Shown: one piece after another, positions 33,835 to 38,204 of the stretch | How the letters are laid out: each line of letters opens with the position of its first letter | Numbering within the stretch: position 1 is the stretch's first letter | Source of the DNA: Candidatus Blautia merdavium | Lineage (GTDB): Bacteria > Bacillota > Clostridia > Lachnospirales > Lachnospiraceae | DNA: 38,204 bases | NCBI GenBank assembly: GCA_019119975.1 | Contig: DWVZ01000047.1 | Coordinates: 1 to 38,204, forward strand | Direction of reading: 5' to 3' | Position numbers and translations under genes: made by a program | The notes under the pieces: generated by a model | What the model saw: only the letters and a program-made list of their open reading frames with translations | The model's database searches: none | Told to the model about the DNA's origin: nothing

Positions 33835-35673
33835 ATGTGTGGAATTGTAGGTTATACAGGAAATCATCAGGCGGCGCCCATCCTTTTGGACGGACTTTCC
33901 AAACTGGAGTACCGGGGCTATGATTCAGCCGGGCTGGCTGTGAGAAACGGCGATGCCGTGGCAGAAGTCATCAAGGCGAAGGGAAGACTGAAGGTTCTGG
34001 CAGAGAAAACCGACGACGGCGCCTGTGTACCCGGCACCTGCGGTATCGGGCATACCCGCTGGGCAACCCATGGAGAACCCTCCGAGACCAATGCCCATCC
34101 CCACATGAGCGAAGACGGAAACGTCATTGCCGTGCACAACGGCATCATTGAAAATTATCAGGAATTAAAGGATAAGCTGACCCGCAAGGGATACACCTTC
34201 TATTCCTCTACAGATACAGAAGTGGCTGTGAAGCTGATAGACTATTATTATAAAAAATACCTGGGAACTCCCGTCGATGCCATCAACCATGCCATGGTGC
34301 GTATCCGCGGTTCTTATGCCCTTGCCATTATGTTTAAAGAATATCCGGGAGAGCTGTATGTGGCGAGAAAAGACAGCCCCATGATCCTGGGCGTGGCAGA
34401 CGGTTCCTCCTACATTGCCTCTGATGTGCCGGCAATCCTGAAATATACCAGGAACGTTTATTACATCGGCAACATGGAAATGGCATGTGTGAAAAAGGGA
34501 GAGATCACCTTCTACAATCTGGACGGCGATGAGATCCAGAAGGAAATGAAAGTCATTGAATGGGATTCCGAGGCAGCAGAAAAAGCAGGATACGAACATT
34601 TCATGATCAAGGAGATCCACGAGCAGCCCAAGGCAGTGGAGGATACCTTAAATTCTGTCTTAAAAGACGGTGAGATCGACCTGTCCGAAGTGGGTCTGGG
34701 GGAAGAGGAGATCCGTAAGATCAGCCAGATCTATATTGTTGCCTGCGGGTCCGCCTATCATGTGGGCGTGGCTGCCCAGTATGTGCTGGAGGATCTGGCG
34801 AAAATCCCGGTGCGTGTGGAGCTGGCTTCCGAATTCCGTTACCGCAATCCGATCCTGCCGGAAGACAGTCTGGTGATTGTTATCAGCCAGTCCGGGGAGA
34901 CGGCAGACAGTCTGGCAGCCCTGAGAGAGTCAAAACAGATGGGCATCCGTACTCTGGGAATTGTAAATGTGGTAGGTTCTTCTATTGCCAGGGAAGCAGA
35001 CAATGTATTCTATACTCTTGCCGGACCGGAGATTTCCGTTGCTACCACCAAGGCATACAGCACCCAGCTGATCGCGGCTTATGTGCTGGCAGTCCAGTTT
35101 GCGAAGATCCGAGGAGCGATTTCCCAGGAACAGTATGAAGGCTATATCCGGGAACTCCAGACCATACCTGCCAAGATTGAGAAGGTTCTGGATGATAAAG
35201 AGCGGATTCAGTGGTTTGCTTCCAAACAGGTCAATGCAAAGGATGTTTTCTTCATCGGCAGGGGAATTGATTACGCCATCAGCCTGGAAGGCAGCCTGAA
35301 AATGAAGGAGATCAGTTATATCCATTCCGAAGCTTATGCGGCAGGAGAATTAAAGCACGGAACTATTTCTTTGATCGAAGAGGGAGTTTTGGTCATTGGT
35401 ATCCTGACCCAGAATGATCTGTATGAAAAGACGGTTTCCAATATGGTAGAGTGCAAGAGCCGGGGCGCTTATCTGATGGGACTTACCACCTTTGGACATT
35501 ACAATATCGAGGATACGGCAGATTTTACCGTCTATATCCCTAGGACAGACAGCCATTTCGCCACCTCGCTGGCAGTGATCCCACTGCAGCTTTTGGGATA
35601 TTATGTCAGTGTGGCAAAGGGTCTGGATGTAGATAAGCCAAGGAATCTGGCGAAGAGTGTTACAGTAGAATAA
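33835..35673 (+). CDS. glmS: Glutamine-fructose-6-phosphate aminotransferase
   Basis: Makes glucosamine-6-phosphate from fructose-6-phosphate and glutamine, the first step of UDP-GlcNAc and peptidoglycan synthesis. The 612-residue length is normal. The N-terminal glutaminase domain starts MCGIVGYTGNHQ, with Cys2 as nucleophile after Met removal, and contains HTRWATHGEPSETNAHPH. Two SIS isomerase domains follow (SQSGETADSLAALRESK; GRGIDYAISLEGSLKMKEIS), ending KSVTVE. GAGAGGAG precedes the start. The 20-bp gap to the upstream ORF leaves no room for a glmS ribozyme in the leader. It could also balance amino-sugar supply against the hexosaminidase locus next door, but as a housekeeping gene its position may be coincidental. 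Confidence 0.98.
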   Translation: MCGIVGYTGNHQAAPILLDGLSKLEYRGYDSAGLAVRNGDAVAEVIKAKGRLKVLAEKTDDGACVPGTCGIGHTRWATHGEPSETNAHPHMSEDGNVIAVHNGIIENYQELKDKLTRKGYTFYSSTDTEVAVKLIDYYYKKYLGTPVDAINHAMVRIRGSYALAIMFKEYPGELYVARKDSPMILGVADGSSYIASDVPAILKYTRNVYYIGNMEMACVKKGEITFYNLDGDEIQKEMKVIEWDSEAAEKAGYEHFMIKEIHEQPKAVEDTLNSVLKDGEIDLSEVGLGEEEIRKISQIYIVACGSAYHVGVAAQYVLEDLAKIPVRVELASEFRYRNPILPEDSLVIVISQSGETADSLAALRESKQMGIRTLGIVNVVGSSIAREADNVFYTLAGPEISVATTKAYSTQLIAAYVLAVQFAKIRGAISQEQYEGYIRELQTIPAKIEKVLDDKERIQWFASKQVNAKDVFFIGRGIDYAISLEGSLKMKEISYIHSEAYAAGELKHGTISLIEEGVLVIGILTQNDLYEKTVSNMVECKSRGAYLMGLTTFGHYNIEDTADFTVYIPRTDSHFATSLAVIPLQLLGYYVSVAKGLDVDKPRNLAKSVTVE

Positions 35674-35705
35674 GCAGGGAAACAGGTGAAATAGATATAA
35701 GAGAA

Positions 35706-35754
35706 AAAACAGCAGCAGGTTCCGCCGCAAAAGCGGAATCTGCTGCTGTTTTTT
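35706..35754. terminator. Terminator after glmS, shared with the convergent GH36-like gene
   Basis: AAAACAGCAGCAGGTTCCGC pairs with GCGGAATCTGCTGCTGTTTT over 20 bp with one G-U pair, around a CGCAAAA loop. T-runs flank both sides, so it can serve both convergent genes. Confidence 0.92.
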
Positions 35755-35783
35755 GCGTATTTTATGGCGCGCGTTTCTAACTG

Positions 35784-37574
35784 TTATAGGTCGGCAGCCC
35801 GGAACCTGAGAGACCCGCCGGAAGGAACAGTCAGTTCCCGAAGGCTGCCAAGGTTTTCCGAAGACTGCTGGGAAACTTTGTCGCCACAGCAGTCAAATAC
35901 GGTAAGTTCGCCCATGAGTTTTCCGGAAGAAAGGATAAACACAGTATTTTCGGCAGTCCCATTAAGCATCCAATATTCCTGCAGCCCGCTGTTTTCCGGG
36001 AACCGCACTGCCTGACGGCTGTTATAAACAGCGCAGATCCAGATACCGTTTTTTTGCGCGCACAGAACTGGATACTGTCCAAGAGGGCTGGAAGGAGTAA
36101 AGGTTCCGGTAAGCAGTACGTCCCTGTAGGCAACAGAAAAATGAAGATAGTGTTCCAGTGCCTTTTTCTGCCGGCTTGTCAGATCGTTGAGCCGGACCGA
36201 AATCTGCAAAGTGGAGAAGATACAGTTGATCAGCTGTACTGCGGCATTTTCGGCAGTTTCATCAGCAGACCACATGATCATATCAGAGTGTACAGCGGTA
36301 GATCCGCTGAGCAGCTTTAGGTCTGTTATGGCAACCCGGTTAGTAATGCCGGACATAGGGCAGTCACCTACACGGAAAATGTTGCCGAAACGGCGCATCT
36401 GGGGACCGATATAATTCTGCCGGAATTCAATGAGCAGTTCCGGTTTTTCTTTTTTCAGTGTCCTGCTGATTTCCAGCATCAGACAATAAACGGCATCCTG
36501 TATTTCACAGAAATCCATCTTTTTATTCCATTGCGGTGTATCCGGGTAAGAGTGGAAACTGTCTATGAAATCCAGTTTAAATCCATCTAAATCCCAGTCT
36601 TTCAGAGCTTTTTGATAAGTAGATATCAGATATCTGCGAACGGCAGGATAACGGGGATCTAAAACACCCGTATGAAGAACGGGGTCATAGTGAAGGAGCA
36701 TATTCTCAAAAGAACTCCATGTCTTAGAATATTCTCCCATAAACGGGACACTATACCATATCATGCACTTCATTCCTAAATCATGGATTTTGCGGATGTG
36801 AAGAGAAAAATCAGGAAATTTTCCGGTCTCCGGATTCCAGTCTCCGCAGAATCCATAGCCGCGGTTATTATCAGCCGTCTGCCATCCATCATCAATGATC
36901 ACTCCTCGCATACCCATTTCCGCTGCTGTTTCATACTCTTTTGTAAGGGATTGGTCGGTCATATTCTGGTGGTAAGCATACCATGTAGAATACATTGGCA
37001 GACGGGCAGAGTCCGGTATTTCCATGGGAGCATCCGGCAAAAGAGCATCCCACCAGTATACGGTGTCCCTAAGTACTTCACCAAAAGCAAGAGATCTCTG
37101 ATCAAAACGTACAGAAATCTGCTGGGGATTTACAGGTGCAGACAGATACACCACGATATGAAGAGTCAGCTCGCCGGTTTCTTCGTGTACTCCTGCCAGA
37201 AGATGTACATTTTTAGAAACTTCACTGATAGATATCGTACAGACATTCTTGTCCTGTCCATCAAAAAAGCAGATTACAGGAGCGGAATGGCTCAAATTGA
37301 TTTCTGACGGACAAGTCCAGTCTCCAATCAGCTGCTTGCGCAAACCAGAGTCAGGAAGCCATTGCCCAATGATACCGGCACCCTTTATTTGAGTGTACAA
37401 GTGGATGAAAGGCCGATCGGGGAGAGGAAGCTGAGGGATTAGTTTCAGCTGTCCTTTTGCAGAGATATCATATGCATATTCAAAATGATATTCTGTGATT
37501 CCTCCTGCAGAATTTTTTGCGGAATGGATGAAATGTAATTGGTTTATATTTTGGTTTAGTTTCAATTCTTGCAT
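35784..37574 (-). CDS. GH36-like alpha-galactosidase (melibiase superfamily)
   Basis: Retaining alpha-glycosidase of clan GH-D, 596 residues. An N-terminal beta-sandwich (about 1-185) precedes the barrel. RGVIIDDGWQ (D228, D229) contacts substrate, the nucleophile is D335 in DGFKLDFID, and the acid/base is probably D404 in FRVGDCPMSG. At about 600 residues it is shorter than typical 700-residue GH36 alpha-galactosidases, so another alpha-linked sugar is possible. No signal peptide is seen. GGAGG sits six bases before the ATG. It is divergent from a sugar-binding lipoprotein gene, suggesting a second import-and-digest unit running beyond the window. Confidence 0.85.
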   Translation of the reverse strand: MQELKLNQNINQLHFIHSAKNSAGGITEYHFEYAYDISAKGQLKLIPQLPLPDRPFIHLYTQIKGAGIIGQWLPDSGLRKQLIGDWTCPSEINLSHSAPVICFFDGQDKNVCTISISEVSKNVHLLAGVHEETGELTLHIVVYLSAPVNPQQISVRFDQRSLAFGEVLRDTVYWWDALLPDAPMEIPDSARLPMYSTWYAYHQNMTDQSLTKEYETAAEMGMRGVIIDDGWQTADNNRGYGFCGDWNPETGKFPDFSLHIRKIHDLGMKCMIWYSVPFMGEYSKTWSSFENMLLHYDPVLHTGVLDPRYPAVRRYLISTYQKALKDWDLDGFKLDFIDSFHSYPDTPQWNKKMDFCEIQDAVYCLMLEISRTLKKEKPELLIEFRQNYIGPQMRRFGNIFRVGDCPMSGITNRVAITDLKLLSGSTAVHSDMIMWSADETAENAAVQLINCIFSTLQISVRLNDLTSRQKKALEHYLHFSVAYRDVLLTGTFTPSSPLGQYPVLCAQKNGIWICAVYNSRQAVRFPENSGLQEYWMLNGTAENTVFILSSGKLMGELTVFDCCGDKVSQQSSENLGSLRELTVPSGGSLRFRAADL

Positions 37575-37607
37575 TTTTATCCTCCATAAGATTACTGTAT
37601 GTTTACT

Positions 37608-37636
37608 AAAATATCATAAAAAAGTTAAGAGTTCAA
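37608..37636 (-). promoter_or_regulatory. Promoter of the GH36-like gene
   Basis: On the minus strand TTGAAC and TATTTT are separated by 17 bases, and the -10 lies 33 bases before the ATG. Confidence 0.6.
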
Positions 37637-37698
37637 TGGTATTTAGTTAAAAATATTTGGTAAAAATCAGGTATAATGACGAAAAAGTAGAAAAGTAA

Positions 37699-37727
37699 TT
37701 GACATATATAGGAGATAATGCTATATT
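37699..37727 (+). promoter_or_regulatory. Promoter of the second sugar-binding lipoprotein
   Basis: A perfect TTGACA and TATATT are separated by 17 bases. The -10 lies 86 bases before the start codon, leaving a leader that contains two TTTAGT repeats. Confidence 0.75.
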
Positions 37728-37813
37728 TAATTTACGCAATAGGCGGCCGCGTTTATTTGATAACATGAAGTTTAGTGAATAAAATTTAGTAAACTTAGAA
37801 AGGATGGTAAAAC

Positions 37814-38204
37814 ATGAAAAAGAAGTTGGTGTATGTCGTTACGGGTCTTCTTGCAAGCATGTCAATTCTTGGAGGATGCGGGCAGGAATCAGAGAATAGC
37901 AGCGGAGCAGGCACTTCTCAGGGGGAAACTTCTTCAGATGAAACAAAAAGCTCCGAAGAAGTAGTAGAGATTACTTATACCTCCAGAGGGAATGCAGATG
38001 AGATTAAGGTTTACCAGCAGGCGGTAGATGCGTTTAATGAAGCACAGGATAAGATCCATGTTAATTTTGAAGTATCTCCTTCGGACGGATATAATCAGCA
38101 GCTGATTACACAGCTGGCAGGAGGAACTGCTGCGGATGTTATTTTTGTAGAGGATACCATTATCAGTCAGTTAGTGAATAATGGGACAATTGCAGATCTG
38201 ACAG
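37814..38204 (+). CDS. Sugar-binding lipoprotein, ABC transporter (truncated by window end)
   Basis: The first 130 codons of a solute-binding protein; the frame is open to the last base. The signal peptide MKKKLVYVVTGLLASMSILG ends at a lipobox with Cys22 (ILGGC), followed by a Ser/Gly/Glu-rich linker. The mature start EITYTSRGNADEIKVYQQAV and the block QQLITQLAGGTAADVIFVED are typical of family 1 extracellular sugar-binding proteins. AAAGGATGG precedes the ATG. It is not a close copy of the binding protein at 14286. Permease genes would be expected just beyond the window. Confidence 0.88.
   Translation, partial: MKKKLVYVVTGLLASMSILGGCGQESENSSGAGTSQGETSSDETKSSEEVVEITYTSRGNADEIKVYQQAVDAFNEAQDKIHVNFEVSPSDGYNQQLITQLAGGTAADVIFVEDTIISQLVNNGTIADLT

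Larger units (their letters stand above)
37601..37794. promoter_or_regulatory. Divergent control region with four TTTAGT elements
   Basis: TTTAGT occurs at 37642, 37771 and 37785, and inverted (ACTAAA) at 37605-37610. GTTTACTAAA (37601-37610) and TTTAGTAAAC (37785-37794) are exact inverted copies. The first overlaps the -10 box of the GH36-like gene; the paired direct copies 14 bp apart lie between the plus-strand promoter and the lipoprotein start. They are candidate binding sites of a shared regulator. Confidence 0.4.

Overview
The window reads as chromosomal DNA of a gut-type Firmicute, most likely a Lachnospiraceae-like Clostridia. The grounds are AGGAGG-type ribosome binding sites, about 45-50% GC, CUT1 sugar importers without their own ATPase, YesM/YesN two-component genes, and closest family resemblance to Firmicute proteins. 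No rRNA, tRNA or CRISPR array was recognised. The species cannot be named from sequence reading alone.

Region 1 (1-3.9 kb) is a loose group of accessory genes. It holds a sugar O-acetyltransferase, a stand-alone Lon-like AAA+ ATPase with an altered Walker B, small or decayed ORFs, and a HicA/HicB toxin-antitoxin pair. The hicAB pair has a near-consensus promoter with two operator-like repeats. Two hairpins on either side of hicAB resemble IS200/IS605 right ends.

Region 2 (4.0-9.4 kb) is a nucleoside salvage operon: Crp/Fnr regulator, DUF1097 membrane protein, deoC, deoB, a CNT-family nucleoside transporter and uridine phosphorylase. Together they import nucleosides, split off the base, isomerise (deoxy)ribose-1-phosphate to the 5-phosphate, and cleave deoxyribose-5-phosphate to glyceraldehyde-3-phosphate and acetaldehyde.

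Region 3 (9.4-32.1 kb) is a large glycan-utilisation locus. It encodes a DUF624 (YesL-like) protein and a divergently transcribed sulfatase. Next come two CUT1 permeases and a lipoprotein binding protein, then a YesM/YesN-type sensor kinase and regulator. A long enzyme operon follows: second sulfatase, two tandem GH20 proteins, GH38 alpha-mannosidase, GH3, and a shorter GH38-like protein. None of the hydrolases or sulfatases has a visible signal peptide. The inferred logic is import of a sulfated, HexNAc- and mannose-containing oligosaccharide followed by desulfation and stepwise hydrolysis in the cytoplasm. A 40-bp purine-rich tandem repeat lies between the GH3 and GH38-like genes.

Region 4 (32.1-35.8 kb) has a strong promoter driving an AAA-ATPase/PD-(D/E)XK protein of the DUF1703 type, followed 20 bp later by glmS and a strong terminator. 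Region 5 (35.8-38.2 kb) has a GH36-like alpha-galactosidase on the minus strand. It is divergent from a second sugar-binding lipoprotein that is cut by the window end; this is probably the edge of another glycan locus.
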